Notes: a model not told the origin generated them from the letters alone. A stretch of DNA of 64,000 bases from Anastatus disparis (GCA_017163975.1 JAFFSR010000373.1:682001-746000); one strand, 5' to 3'. Counted from the first letter of the stretch, positions 21,543-32,500 are shown. Translations and numbers: made by a program.

Positions 21543-21833
21543 AGAAATCCACCAAAAAATTATACATGAAAAGTTATTATAAGAACTTTCAATGTATCGT
21601 ATTTTAAGGTTAGGTTTGTCGAGTTTGACATCTATTTTCCATTCCAAGTTCATAAAAAAATAACAAGTCCAAATGATTTTTTATTTTAATAAAAATTATT
21701 GGTTTAGTATAGCTTGAAGCGTTCCCGACTTTATTCACGGTCGCCAGGTAATATTTTAATTACCGAATTTAAATTTACTTCATTATTTTAATTAATTCCA
21801 TGCATATACAAGGTGCATACAACAATATTGTAT

Positions 21834-21905
21834 AAGAAAATTATGTTTATCGACGATCTCCTCCAGTGCAATACTCTTGGAGATGCGATAATTTATAATT
21901 TTCTT
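21834..21905. ncRNA. hairpin 1 of a tandem covarying array
   Basis: Outer arm AAGAAAATTAT pairs with ATAATTTTCTT, then TTATCG with CGATAA, an asymmetric ACG/G internal loop, middle stem ATCTCC/GGAGAT, and an apical AGT-GCAAT-ACT. Total 72 nt. Strand of expression unknown. Confidence 0.55.
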
Positions 21906-21928
21906 TACGTGTGGAGGAGAGGGTAGAA

Positions 21929-22001
21929 TGATAAAAGTTATTATCGACGACTCCGTTGAGTGCAATACTCTAAAGAGTGCGATAATCAACTTTTTTATTA
22001 T
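21929..22001. ncRNA. hairpin 2 of a tandem covarying array
   Basis: Outer arm ATAAAAGTTATTATCG pairs with CGATAATCAACTTTTTTAT; the middle stem is ACTC/GAGT; the apical stem-loop is GAGT-GCAAT-ACTC. Same ACG/G internal loop as the other three. Confidence 0.55.
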
Positions 22002-22012
22002 ATGAGATATGT

Positions 22013-22081
22013 AGAGAGGTGTTTAAATCGACGACATCTTTGAGTGCAATACTCTTAGATGTGCGATAAATAACACTTCTA
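22013..22081. ncRNA. hairpin 3 of a tandem covarying array
   Basis: Outer arm includes GGTGTT paired with AACACTT, then ATCG/CGAT; middle stem ACATCT/AGATGT; apical GAGT-GCAAT-ACTC with the ACG/G internal loop kept. Confidence 0.55.
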
Positions 22082-22095
22082 TTTAATGCAAAATG

Positions 22096-22169
22096 AATAA
22101 ACAAATTATTATCGACGACATATCCAAGTGCAATACTCTTCAATGTGCGATAATTAATTTGTTTAGTAT
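22096..22169. ncRNA. hairpin 4 of a tandem covarying array
   Basis: Outer arm AATAAACAAATTA pairs with TAATTTGTTTAGTATT, then TATCG/CGATA; middle stem ACAT/ATGT; apical AGT-GCAAT-ACT, ACG/G loop kept. Confidence 0.55.
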
Positions 22170-22330
22170 TTATATGAAAAATGATTAATGAGATGAGATG
22201 AGTTATACTTTTATCAATAACTTTTTAAACACAGTCTCATTTAAATTTGAAATACTTAATCTTTTTATTAAAAAATTAAGAAAATATATATATTACAAAG
22301 ATTCTAAAGTTACTTAGTATTTTAAGACAG

Positions 22331-22912
22331 AATGCTTAAATCTTATACTTCTGACAGTATAAGATTGAATGAATATAGTATCCATGTTAGATGTTACATG
22401 GTCGAACATCTAAAAGATAATGAGAGAGCTTGCTTGAGTTCACGCTCTTTTATATTATTTCTTAAACCTTCTATGAGGTTCTATTTCTTATTGAAGAATT
22501 ATATTTTAGGAAATAGAATGTTCCATAACATTTATTTTAGATATTTACAAAAGAAACATTTAATTAAGATAAATGTATTAGTAAAAGAAATATTCTATTT
22601 CCTTTACATTTCAAATAACTATTTTTTATAGTTTTATTATTTATTAATTGAAAAAGTTAATCTTTTATATTTTAATTAATATCTTTAAACTTTAAATAGA
22701 GTAATCAGTTTCATACATATTATATAAATAGAATGTTCTATTTATATATACACAATTATTTTAGAAAGTTACATTTTATTATTAACAATTAAATATTGAT
22801 AATACTTTTTATTAAAAGAAATAGAACATTCTATTTCTATAATCATTTTACTATATCTATATATATACATTTGAGTTATCTTATCGACCTCAGTAGGTAA
22901 CTATGAAGTCCT
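22331..22912. ncRNA. further hairpins downstream of the array
   Basis: Successive stem-loops: AATCTTATACT/AGTATAAGATT (22338-22366), TTAGATGTT/AACATCTAA (22387-22412), GAGAGC/GCTCTT with AT-rich outer pairing (22413-22463), TTCTATTTC/GGAAATAGAA (22478-22520), AAATGTA/TACATTT (22571-22611), AAATAGAA/TTCTATTT (22721-22748), GAAATAGAA/TTCTATTTC (22817-22838) and AGTAGG/CCTACT (about 22891-22915). Several share the word AAATAGAA and so could also pair with each other. The region is AT-rich, so some stems may be chance. Confidence 0.35.
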
Positions 22913-23050
22913 ACTTATTCTTTTAATGTAATTTAAATTTCTTATAACTAAAATTTATTCTATCTTTTAAATAATATAGTCATTCTTATGACATATTTGT
23001 GTTTAATTTAATAATTATACCCAAAATCAATATGAGCCGTTACAAGCTTT

Positions 23051-23065
23051 AGTGCGGACAAGTCA
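23051..23065 (+). repeat. 15-bp direct repeat, right of the hairpin cluster
   Basis: AGTGCGGACAAGTCA, one mismatch from 21528-21542. Confidence 0.5.
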
Positions 23066-23210
23066 TTATATTTGTCTAATTTATAAATTTCAAAAGATAT
23101 TGATAGAATAAATAAAACAAAACTCGATTGCTGCAGCTCCGACATCCCGTTAATGGTGCCGTTTGCGTATAAAAACTGTGTAAAGTAGCAAACCGTTCTT
23201 CATGGTTTTC

Positions 23211-23707
23211 CTAACGGCCTGGCGCGTTTGCTGCTGACTCTGATGCATTTTCAGGGCCATTATGGTTTAGACTTCTTATAACTGCACTGAATGGCTCGTG
23301 ATAATTGTTTATCACCGCACGCGTCAATCGACCACCCTGCCTAATTATTTCTGGGTTTGGCTCTTCATCCTGGAACTCGAAGTCTTCGGATCCTGATTCG
23401 AAATCTCTTGCGAATTCCTCTTGTATCCGCTCTTGCGGGACGATTTGATCATTGATGACTGTTTCAGCATCGCTGTCTATAATCATCTCATCATCATGTA
23501 CAATTCGCACACTTTCTTCTTCTTCTTCTTCGTTACGAGTTACTTCATTGTTATCGTGAAACAAATGCCGTCGAACGGTATTTCTAGATATACTCGGCAA
23601 ATCGGGATTGTTGACTGATTGTTCAAATAATGTTTCCACATCGCTTGCATTGCTGTCATCGCTCTCGCTCTCGGTACTAGTACTACTAGGTAGTAATATT
23701 TCAAGAG
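23211..23707 (-). CDS. acid-rich protein, probable 3' exon, unknown function
   Basis: After a TTTTTACAG acceptor (23708-23716) the frame codes for LEILLPSSTSTESESDDSNA and goes on through SRNTVRRHLFHDNNE, a run EEEEEESV, ESGSEDFEFQDEEP and GRLTRAVINNYHEPF, with a stop at 23211. The product is highly acidic and probably disordered. A similar acid-rich leader precedes the polymerase. There is no ATG near the start, which supports an upstream exon. Not recognised; it lies in the right half of the Polinton. Confidence 0.4.
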
Positions 23708-24520
23708 CTGTAAAAATGAATCATATATTAATTATATATATATTAATTATATATATATATATATATATATACGTTGCATAATTTTCAATTTCAACTTATA
23801 AGCATTAATGATTTATTGTTATATACAATAAAAATAATAATTTTAATACATCTTAATGTTTATTAAATAATATTTAAAATTATTTTAAAAAAAGCTTTTA
23901 TTTTTAAAAAGTATTCGCATGAAAAATTAGTGAAATTAGACAAAATTATTCTAATATGAAAAATGTAAGCTATTGGTTTTGATAATAGGATATATGATTT
24001 ATAAGTAGCTACCAACATTTCAGTTTCACAGATTTGTAATCTTTTTAATCAAAAATTTTTCGAAATATCTTTATAATCGACTCAACATAAATTGAAATCG
24101 AAGATTGTAATAAAGAGATATTTTAAAAACTTATGGATTAGAAAAAAATTTTTTGAAAACTGTAATCACGATATTTTACATTCCTTAAAATATAATGTTT
24201 TAAGTATTTACAACTCAAAATCGTATTATATAAAATATAAGACCAAGGAATCATTGAATAGTGATATTTAAAGTTATATACAAAAATGTCTATCATTTTT
24301 TAAAAAAAAAAAGGAAATGTATAAAAATTTTCATTTTGAAATTACTACAGAAATTATACATATTCGGTAAGAAGTTTAATAAAATTAGTAATTTAAACAT
24401 TTTTTATACCTACAACGTTTCTCGTTATATTCGTTTATCAGACCCTGGAGTACATAGGCATCATGTAGATTTTTCGATATTACCTATTCCCCTGCTGCTA
24501 TTACAGCAAGTTCATTTTCT

Positions 24521-24769
24521 TTAAAAATCATATTGAACAATCGCGCAATCATGCGCAACGACACACGATAATATACAACCGAATTGTTTTTTCAACTGTA
24601 AAATAGACATACGCTGTACTTTCCGGCGCCATGCGGAATCGCATTTACGCTGTATAACGTAACACAATCTCGCGTTAATTAAATAATCAACAATCCGAAA
24701 TATAATTTTACGAAATTCATTTTCATCAATATTCCTCATGATTTCTCTCTCAATAAAATCACTTAACAC
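24521..24769 (-). CDS. small basic helical protein or first exon, unknown
   Basis: An open frame with ATG at about 24739 (MRNIDENEFRKIIFRIVDYL) and an in-frame extension to 24769. Arg/Lys-rich, ending QLKKQFGCILSCVVAHDCAI. A TATAAAT lies just upstream near 24780. It could be the first exon of the acid-rich gene at 23707-23211, since both are on the minus strand and the distance suits an intron. No family recognised. Confidence 0.35.
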   Translation of the reverse strand: MLSDFIEREIMRNIDENEFRKIIFRIVDYLINARLCYVIQRKCDSAWRRKVQRMSILQLKKQFGCILSCVVAHDCAIVQYDF

Positions 24770-25156
24770 TTAAAATTTATACTTCTATTCGTCACTAAGA
24801 CAAAATACTATCTGTGGCAATAATAGTTTCGTCATTTATTTATATACCGCTTTTTCTGAAAGAGAAGATCGATTTTTAGGGAATAAGGAAAAACAATATT
24901 ACGCGTCTAAAAAAATATTGTCTGCGAACAAGCTGCAAGAAAAATTTTAAAAGAAAATCGGTTATTGGACAAAAAAGGAAAACAATATTATACGTATAGA
25001 GATGGTAGAAATACAAAACGGATGTTTACCTGTTGCCTTGCGACTCCAAAGATATCTTTTCCGAAAGGCAACTACTATGGAAAAACATCTGGTTAGTAGT
25101 GTCAGTGCAAAAAAAAACATCTAAACATGATGCCTACTAATCTACTCATCGCTATG

Positions 25157-27079
25157 AGTCAAACTTTCTGAAGTGGGCCACTAAAAATCGAGTAGTTAAA
25201 TTTAATATAATTTTTCACAGATAATTGAAGGTTTATATGTCAAAATCAATGTCTTAAAATATTTTTGGAAAATTTCAATTTTTGAAATATTTATAAACAA
25301 ATGAATTTTTTTTCGCTATTTTGATAAAATAGTGATTTCTCAGCAACTATTCGATAAAAATTAACGAAATTTGGTTTAGATATGTATTAATACTAATCGA
25401 ATAATATACTAAAAACTGTTTTTATAAAAACCGAAAATTATTTTTAAAAAAACCATTTTGCAATAAGCTATTGAAAATTTATTCAACTTCTCCTAAGGCT
25501 AGGAAATTTTTTCAGGGGGGATTTGATTTTTAAAGCATAAAACTAAAAATACGTGGAAGAAAATTTTAGTGCACTTAATTAGAAAAATAATTATGCATTT
25601 TTAAATATTGGAGTATGAGCGCAGACTGACTGGTTTTTGGCTTGTAAAATGAAAACTACTAAGAGAATTACTATGGTGTCAATAGAAAATTTGTAGGAAA
25701 TTAAATTATCAAGAAAATGAGAGGTCAAGCGATCTGATCGGTTTATTAGAACCGAAAAAAATTTGGAAAAACGGGAGAATTTTTCGTTTTTTCAAAAATT
25801 CATAACTTTGTTATTTATGAAGATTAAGAGCTGAAATTTGGCATCGAAGTAAATAATTATATCTTCTTTTAACGGTCCGAAGGCAGATACTATCGGATTA
25901 TTAGTTTCTGCGCATTTGCAATTTTAATTTTTTTACGCTTTTTTTTGTCAGGTTGTTATTAATTTTTAAAATCGTTGTACATACTTTTCCAAAACGGTTT
26001 TGAAAACTAGAAATAAAATACTATTAAACATAATTTTAAGTTTTTATTAAAATAGTGTAAAAAATTAAAAAAATTAAACGCTTCACGGCACGCGCCTGTA
26101 TATCTATATTGCTTACCCGTACATCCCCACTTTTTACTGTCCGTCGCATGCTCGGCCGTTTACATTGATGTTATATAGTGCATATTTCATAATAAAAACT
26201 TGGAATAATGGTTAATGGTATTTTATTTCTAGTTTTCAAAACCGCTTTTGAAAAGTATGTACAACGATTTTAAACAGTAATAACCTGGCAAAAAAGCGTA
26301 AAAAAAATTAAAATTGCAAATGCGCAGAAACTAATAATCCGATAGTATCTGCCTTCGGACCGTTAAAAGAAGATATAATTATTTACTTCGATGCCAAATT
26401 TCAGCTCTTAATCTTCATAAATAACAAAGTTATGAATTTTTGAAAAAAACGAAAAATTCTCCCGTTTTTCCAAATTTTTTTCGGTTCTAATAAACCGATC
26501 AGATCGCTTGACCTCTCATTTTCTTGATAATTTAATTTCCTACAAATTTTCTATTGACACCATAGTAATTCTCTTAGTAGTTTTCATTTTACAAGCCAAA
26601 AACCAGTCAGTCTGCGCTCATACTCCAATATTTAAAAATGCATAATTATTTTTCTAATTAAGTGCACTAAAATTTTCTTCCACGTATTTTTAGTTTTATG
26701 CTTTAAAAATCAAATCCCCTCTGAAAAAATTTCCTAGCCTTAGGAGAAGTTGAATAAATTTTCAATAGCTTATTGCAAAATGGTTTTTTTAAAAATAATT
26801 TTCGGTTTTTATAAAAAAAGTTTTTAGTATATTATTCGATTAGTATTAATACATATGTAAACCAAATTTTGTTAATTTTTATCGAATAGTTGCTGAGAAA
26901 TCACTATTTTATCAAAATAGCGAAAAAAAATTCATTTGTTTATAAATATTTCAAAAATTGAAATTTTCCAAAAATATTTTAAGACATTGATTTTGACATA
27001 TAAACCTTCAATTATCTGTGAAAAATTATATTAAATTTAACTACTCGATTTTTAGTGGCCCACTTCAGAAAGTTTGACT
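25157..27079. mobile_element. 1.92-kb palindromic (foldback) element inside the Polinton
   Basis: Starts AGTCAAACTTTCTGAAGTGG and ends with its inverse; arms of about 900 bp are nearly perfect complements, with an unpaired centre near 26080-26170. No open frame of note. Flanks GCTATG and CTATAC are similar but offset, so I cannot assign a target duplication. Confidence 0.8.
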
Positions 27080-27406
27080 CTATACGACTGGATGTCCCCC
27101 TTTTTTTTGTCCCTTAAACACCCCTGCAGAGTATACATGTCGATTACTTTCTTCTATCTTTTCTTAAGTGCATTCTCTTGCAGTAAAACCTATTAAATGT
27201 TTTTTCTTTAATTTTTTCTTTATACCTTTCACTTGGACCAGATGATTTTGTTCTAAAATTTTCTATATCAGATGAAATGTCCACAACGTCTTCTCGATTT
27301 CTATGTCCATCTTACAAGACTAGAAGAAAACTACCTTTCTTCGCTTTGACTTCTTCAAATATTTTCATTTTATTTTAGAGAACCGAGTTATACACAACGT
27401 TTTCTT

Positions 27407-28192
27407 TTGTTTTCCCGTGGTATCATAAAAATTAAAAAGTTACAGTTTAAAAAACAATTTTTTTTTAAAATGAATTTTGAAATACAGATATCTGCGGATA
27501 TGTCGTGGTTAGATCAGCTAATTGAAGAAAGAGTGGACGAAGCAGAAGAGCAACGAGCAAAAAATCATTTAGAAATGAGTAACGAAAAAGAAAATACAGC
27601 CACATTAAATAATCAAAGAGAATGCTCAGAAAGTGTAAGTGTCAGTGCTGAAAAAAATAAAAATGACGATAAAGCAGAGATAGAGGTAATACATGAAATA
27701 CCTCAATCAACAGCTGGACGAAAGAGTGCGTACAGGGAATGCAAGCCAAACGAAGTGGTCGATCTCTTACCAGAAGATAGAAAACAAAGAGCAGCTCTCA
27801 ATGATGAAGTCTTTAATAAATTTACAAGAGAACGAGAAATAACATTGATGACCCCGTTCGTTAATATGCAGAAATTGGGTTCAGTGGGAATTAACATATC
27901 TCAGTGTAAAAGAGATTTAGAATTTGCAGTCTATAAAACAAATTTACACCAAGTGTATACGGGTAAAACAATTGTGTTTTACTGGGCGCGACTAATCATC
28001 AGTATAAACAATATAATTATGAAAACGCCGCTGTATACATTGTCGAGTGAAGAATTTTTTAATTGTTTGACCTCCGTGCCGAAACCAACAAATTAGGATG
28101 ATTTCAACGACAACATTACACAAGGAGATCTGTACCAAAAAATATTAGAATTATCAAAGCTGGAATCGAGGGTAGTAAGTAAAACTTTTTAA
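27407..28192 (+). pseudogene. unknown plus-strand Polinton gene, exon 1 with internal stop
   Basis: ATG at 27470 (MNFEIQISADMSWLDQLIEE) is a better start than the in-frame upstream one at 27407. It encodes a Glu/Lys/Asn-rich first half, then RKQRAALNDEVFNKFTRERE and VGINISQCKRDLEFAVYKTN. TAG at 28094-28096 interrupts; the same frame then runs to about 28180, where GGTAGTAAGT offers a splice donor. It is the only plausible plus-strand gene in the element, and is convergent with none of the virion genes. Not recognised. Confidence 0.4.
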
Positions 28193-28466
28193 TATATATT
28201 CATATATTATTTATTTTAAATTATTTTATTTAAAAAAATAAAATATTTTCACATAACAAATCATTAAATATTTTGATAATTTTTTATCATCAATCATAAT
28301 GTATCAGTTTACATATTTTTGTTTTTTAAACAATTAATTTTCAAATAGTTTTTTCTTAAAATAATAATAATTATTTCCTGTTTTATTTTATTTAAAAAAT
28401 TTTATTTTTAAATAATAAAAATTTTGAATTGAAATTATATCTCATTTCTTTTTTTTACTTTTCAGC

Positions 28467-28751
28467 GCTGAAATACACTGTTCTCCGATGATGGGCAAGG
28501 CTCTGAGGCAGAATGTTATAAATTACGCCTGGCGCGTGAAATCTGTCCAAATCGCCCGGAAAGAACCATGTACAATACAATCCGATAGAGACCTTTTCGC
28601 TTTTCCATACGGCGAAGAAGGCTTTCTCAATATCATCTCGCAACAAGATTATTCAAATATAATGAACAAAAAGGGAGTGAGGAAAACTTTACTTGACAGG
28701 AAAAGACCATACCCGTCAACATCAAGACAAGTATATGAAGATATACAATAG
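28467..28751 (+). pseudogene. unknown plus-strand Polinton gene, probable exon 2
   Basis: Begins after TTTTTTACTTTTCAG. One frame reads FSDDGQGSEAECYKL… to a TAG near 28588; the adjoining frame then carries DLFAFPYGEEGFLNII and RKRPYPSTSRQVYEDIQ to the TAG at 28749-28751. Composition suggests both belong to one exon broken by a small indel near 28585. The 3' flank has AATAAA signals at about 28793. Confidence 0.35.
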
Positions 28752-29082
28752 CAATGTAATTAAATCAAGGACCGAAAAAAAACTTTATTGTCAATAAAAT
28801 AAAAAAGTACGACTACATATGTATACAAAGGTAATCAATAAAAATTAAAACGCATTTACTTTTATTCTATTCTATTTTTATCCATTTCCTTAATTTTTAA
28901 TACTATATATTTTAATAAATATATTTATAACATTTTAAAACTTATTTTCAAATTTAATTATTTTTAACTACCAGGCGAGTTATTAATTTTCTCTATTCTT
29001 TCAATTAATCTTTTCCATTATAATTAAATGTTAAATGTTTTTTATTACTTATTTATTTAATTCATACAATTTTTATAATGTT

Positions 29083-29645
29083 TAATTTTAATTTAAAAAA
29101 AAATTCATATACTTAATACGGTCCTTTTTAGGACCAACAAAAGTTTATACGTATGAAATAACAATTAATAGTTAAAAAGTACTATATAACATTCAGACCT
29201 TTAATATTATAAAATATATTTTTTATATTAATATTTTTCATGACAATGTTATATGATTTTTAATTACGTATTTATTTAATTTTTATAATGTTACTCACAT
29301 TAAAAAATATACACATACACACATACATATATACTATACTTACGGCTGAAGAAAAAAAAAAGAAGATGCAAATCATTTTGGGTTTCAAGGCCACCATAGA
29401 AGCTATAACACCCTCAGACAGGTGCTGGAGAGAGGACACCTTATTCACCAGAGCACCCAGACAGGTGGGGGAGGGGAAAGTGGGTCAAATCAATTCTCGA
29501 TTATACCACCCCTTTATACTTGACACCTGCCAGACATGTAAAGGGGAGCGAGACAAGAGGTCGAAACAGGGGGAGCGAAACAATGGGGGAGAGAGACAGG
29601 TGCAAAAAAATTGATATGTCTCGCTATACTAGTCCATATACTACT
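29083..29645 (-). repeat. Polinton right terminal inverted repeat
   Basis: Inverse complement of 7157-7722, ending CCATATACTACT at 29645, with scattered substitutions relative to the left copy. Confidence 0.9.
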
Positions 29646-29651
29646 CTTTTA
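29646..29651. repeat. Polinton target-site duplication, right
   Basis: CTTTTA, identical to 7151-7156. Confidence 0.9.
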
Positions 29652-30177
29652 ATAATGTTTAAATAATTTTTATGTTTACGGCGGGCTATTCTTAAGTAAA
29701 TAAGAGTTTTTCTAACTTTGTGAAAGTAGCGAGAGCTGGATTAGGATGACAAGAAGCGAGGAAGGCAATTTCCTTCACGTAGATATTATTATTAAAGAAG
29801 ACAATATAAAATTTGTAATATCAAAAATAGAGATCCTCAGCCAGTGAGCCTCAAAAAAAAAATTGTTGTCTGCTATTTGCTACGTCACGGAACAGTAATC
29901 CACGGTCGCACACACAAAAAAAATTGTCTCCCATAGCACCGTCGGAAATATTCCTCACGACGAGTTAACTATAAGGTATATAAAAAAATATAGGTGTGCG
30001 CCTAAGGCTGCTCGCAAACGCGACAGACAACTAAAAAAAAGTATGAATCAGTTCTATTAATGGATTGCAAATTTAAATGGCAACAGTAACATATAAGAAA
30101 AAAATTTTATTTGCAAAACTATAGTGATAATAGTGAAAGAGGAAAGAAAAAAGGAGTGTACGTTTTTAACTAATGAC

Positions 30178-30247
<70 letters not shown>

Positions 30248-30303
30248 TACGGAGATCTCTAGTAAACCCTTTTTATGGATATCTTATGGTAGTCGATGGT
30301 GCC
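29652..30303. other. no gene seen; contains (TA)n at 30180-30241
   Basis: AT-rich flank of the Polinton with a 60-bp TA microsatellite. Nothing else is recognisable. Confidence 0.6.
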
Positions 30304-30607
30304 TTAACCCTTTCAGAACGGAATTATTATTCCATCATGAAAAGTTCTGATAACCATTTAGCAATGATAAGTGTTCATTTATTAAGCAATTTTTGCGATA
30401 AAAAAATTTTTTTTTTTTCTTTTCAAGTTTTCTCAGTTTCTATCAAAGATATAATAACTTAGGCCCTCAGTTTGAGATCGGAAATAGTCCACTTCAATCT
30501 AATACACATATTTTTTTGACAAAATTTGAAGCCACTTTTGCACAATTTCAAAAAAACCAAAAAATGTCAATGTACATTGTAATGTACATTGGTTCTGAAA
30601 GGGTTAA
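30304..30607. mobile_element. piggyBac-type MITE, 296 bp, TTAA duplication
   Basis: Element 30308-30603 starts CCCTTTCAGAAC and ends GTTCTGAAAGGG, with TTAA on both sides. CCCTTT-type termini suit the piggyBac superfamily. Inverted repeats are short (about 12 bp); the interior is not palindromic. Confidence 0.8.
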
Positions 30608-31189
30608 GAGCGTTCCTTTGGACTTAAAAGTGTGTCTGTGGTAGTTAGGGTTAGTCGATTAATGTCACTAGGAAAGTATTGACAAAAATCAGTCCGTACT
30701 GACACTGAGAGCGTGGAAGCGAAACTCAAAAACACACAGATTAGTCCATGGTTGTCATTAAGATGCTAAGTTTGTACCAAAAAAATAACAAGCAAGAAAA
30801 AAAATTCTTTGAGAGGTCAACTATTGATAACCCAAGTTCTTTAAGTTGCGAGATTTTCCAGAGTTCTCCTCAAAAGTAATGTAAAATTGTAAAATAAGAG
30901 AAAACGTTTAATTAGGACACACACACAAGGAAAGAGGTATGAGTAGTTTTAACGCGGCGCGGGTAATCTGTCCCTCTTGCGTACGTATATGAGAAAAAAT
31001 ATATAGAAAAGAAATTAATTTATCCTAAGTTTCATACCTATTATTTATAGTTATAAATAAAGCGAAGTTATTCCCACAATTATTATTTAATTATGGTGGT
31101 CAATTCGCAGATAGATATATATTGATTAAAAAGAATTTCTAAATTTTTATGTGGCACAAAAATAAGGAGCTTTCCTAGTGGAAATCGAA

Positions 31190-31822
31190 TCTGTGAACAA
31201 CTGTGAATAACTGGGAATAACTGGAAATAACTGTTATAAAATGTTCAGATTGAGACAGGAATAATAGCTAGCACCAGTTATTCCCAGTTATTTCCAGTTA
31301 TTTCTAGTTACTTACAGATATTCCCAGTTAATTCCATTTGACTTGACAAATCATTTGTAAAATCAGAGAAAAATCAAAGATGCATAACAGTTATCCACAG
31401 TTATTCACAGTTATTCCCAGTTATTTCTAGTTATTTACAGTTATTAACATTTATTTCCAGTTTCGTTATATTATAACTTTTATCATTTTTTTAGTACCTT
31501 TTATCTTTCAAATTATTTCTCAACTTAACTGGAAATAACTAGGAATATCTGTGAATAACTGGAAATAACTGGAAATAACTGGAAATAACTATGAATAACT
31601 GTTATAGTATCTGTAATTTTTCAAATTATTTCTCAACTCAACTGTGAATAACTGGGAATATCTGTAAATAACTGAAAATAACTGGGAATAACTGAGAATA
31701 ACTGGTGCTAACTGTTATTCCTGTCTCAATCTGAACATTTTATAACAGTTATTTCCAGTTATTCACAGTTATTCACAGTTATTTCCAGTTATTCACAGTT
31801 ATTTTCAGTTATTCACAGATTG
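31190..31822. repeat. minisatellite of ~10-bp ACTGGRAATA units in alternating orientation
   Basis: Blocks of ACTGGGAATA/ACTGGAAATA/ACTGTGAATA units run forward (31198-31235), reverse (31275-31460), forward (31529-31700) and reverse (31745-31820). A longer inverted pair GATTGAGACAGGAATAA / TTATTCCTGTCTCAATC links the two halves. Confidence 0.85.
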
Positions 31823-32324
31823 TGTAGGGTGCATAAAAAGAATTTTATCATAAAAGATTTTTGTCTGATGTTTTCTGTAAGAAAATTACTAGGTAAAATG
31901 CTATCGTTAATTTAATTAATTCAATTAATATGCAAAACTTTGAGAAAGGAAAGACAAAATGTTATTTAGAGCTATATTTTAGATGTATAATATACTAAGG
32001 GCTTAGAATTTTTTTTTAATGGAATCAAGTTTTCCAATGCTAAAAGAACGTGTTATTGTGTTGCAAAGAAAGAGACGAGAGATATTATTTTATAAGTTTA
32101 GAAAATATACTACTAAATTATTATCGTAAATTGATAGAAAAAATTGTTAACTTAATATTCTATAATTTATTAATTAAAAGAATTGTGTGTTTTATTAAAA
32201 AAGATATAGAATTTAGTTAATTTAATTTGTTTTTTATGATTTTTATGAGTTGTAAGATACGTATTAGTTATTAAAAATGTTTAAAATTGTTTATAAAAAA
32301 AGGAAGAAAGGTTTAATTCGATGC

Positions 32325-32500
32325 TTAAGAGGAGGTCACGTATCTCCGTCCTTTTCTAATCGGAGGATTAATTTTTTACAAAAACTAATAACTTTAGCAA
32401 AAAATGAAAAGAAAGCCGCATATCGTATCAAAAAAAGCAAAATTTTCTTTGATAGGAAAGAATTAATTTTATTGCTTCGTTTTCAAGAAAAGCTTGTAAT
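32325..32500. mobile_element. half copy of the 381-bp TTAA MITE
   Basis: TTAA at 32325-32328, then GAGGAGGTCACGTATCTCCG and continuing similarity to 20946-21126 until about 32495, where it stops. The right half is missing. Confidence 0.75.

Noticed and set aside
21834..22169. Tandem repeats at regular spacing considered as a CRISPR array
   Set aside because: Eukaryotic context, repeats are 70-nt imperfect hairpins with diverged stems, spacing is short and no cas gene is present.
22332..22631. Plus-strand open frame of 99 codons over the hairpin region
   Set aside because: Low-complexity AT-rich product; inverted repeats explain the sequence better and no family is recognisable.
25157..27079. 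Considered as the terminal repeats of a second, nested Polinton because the ends start AGT
   Set aside because: No exact 6-bp duplication, and there is no room between the arms for genes.
30124..30462. Frame with a run of Tyr-Ile repeats
   Set aside because: Translation of a TA microsatellite.
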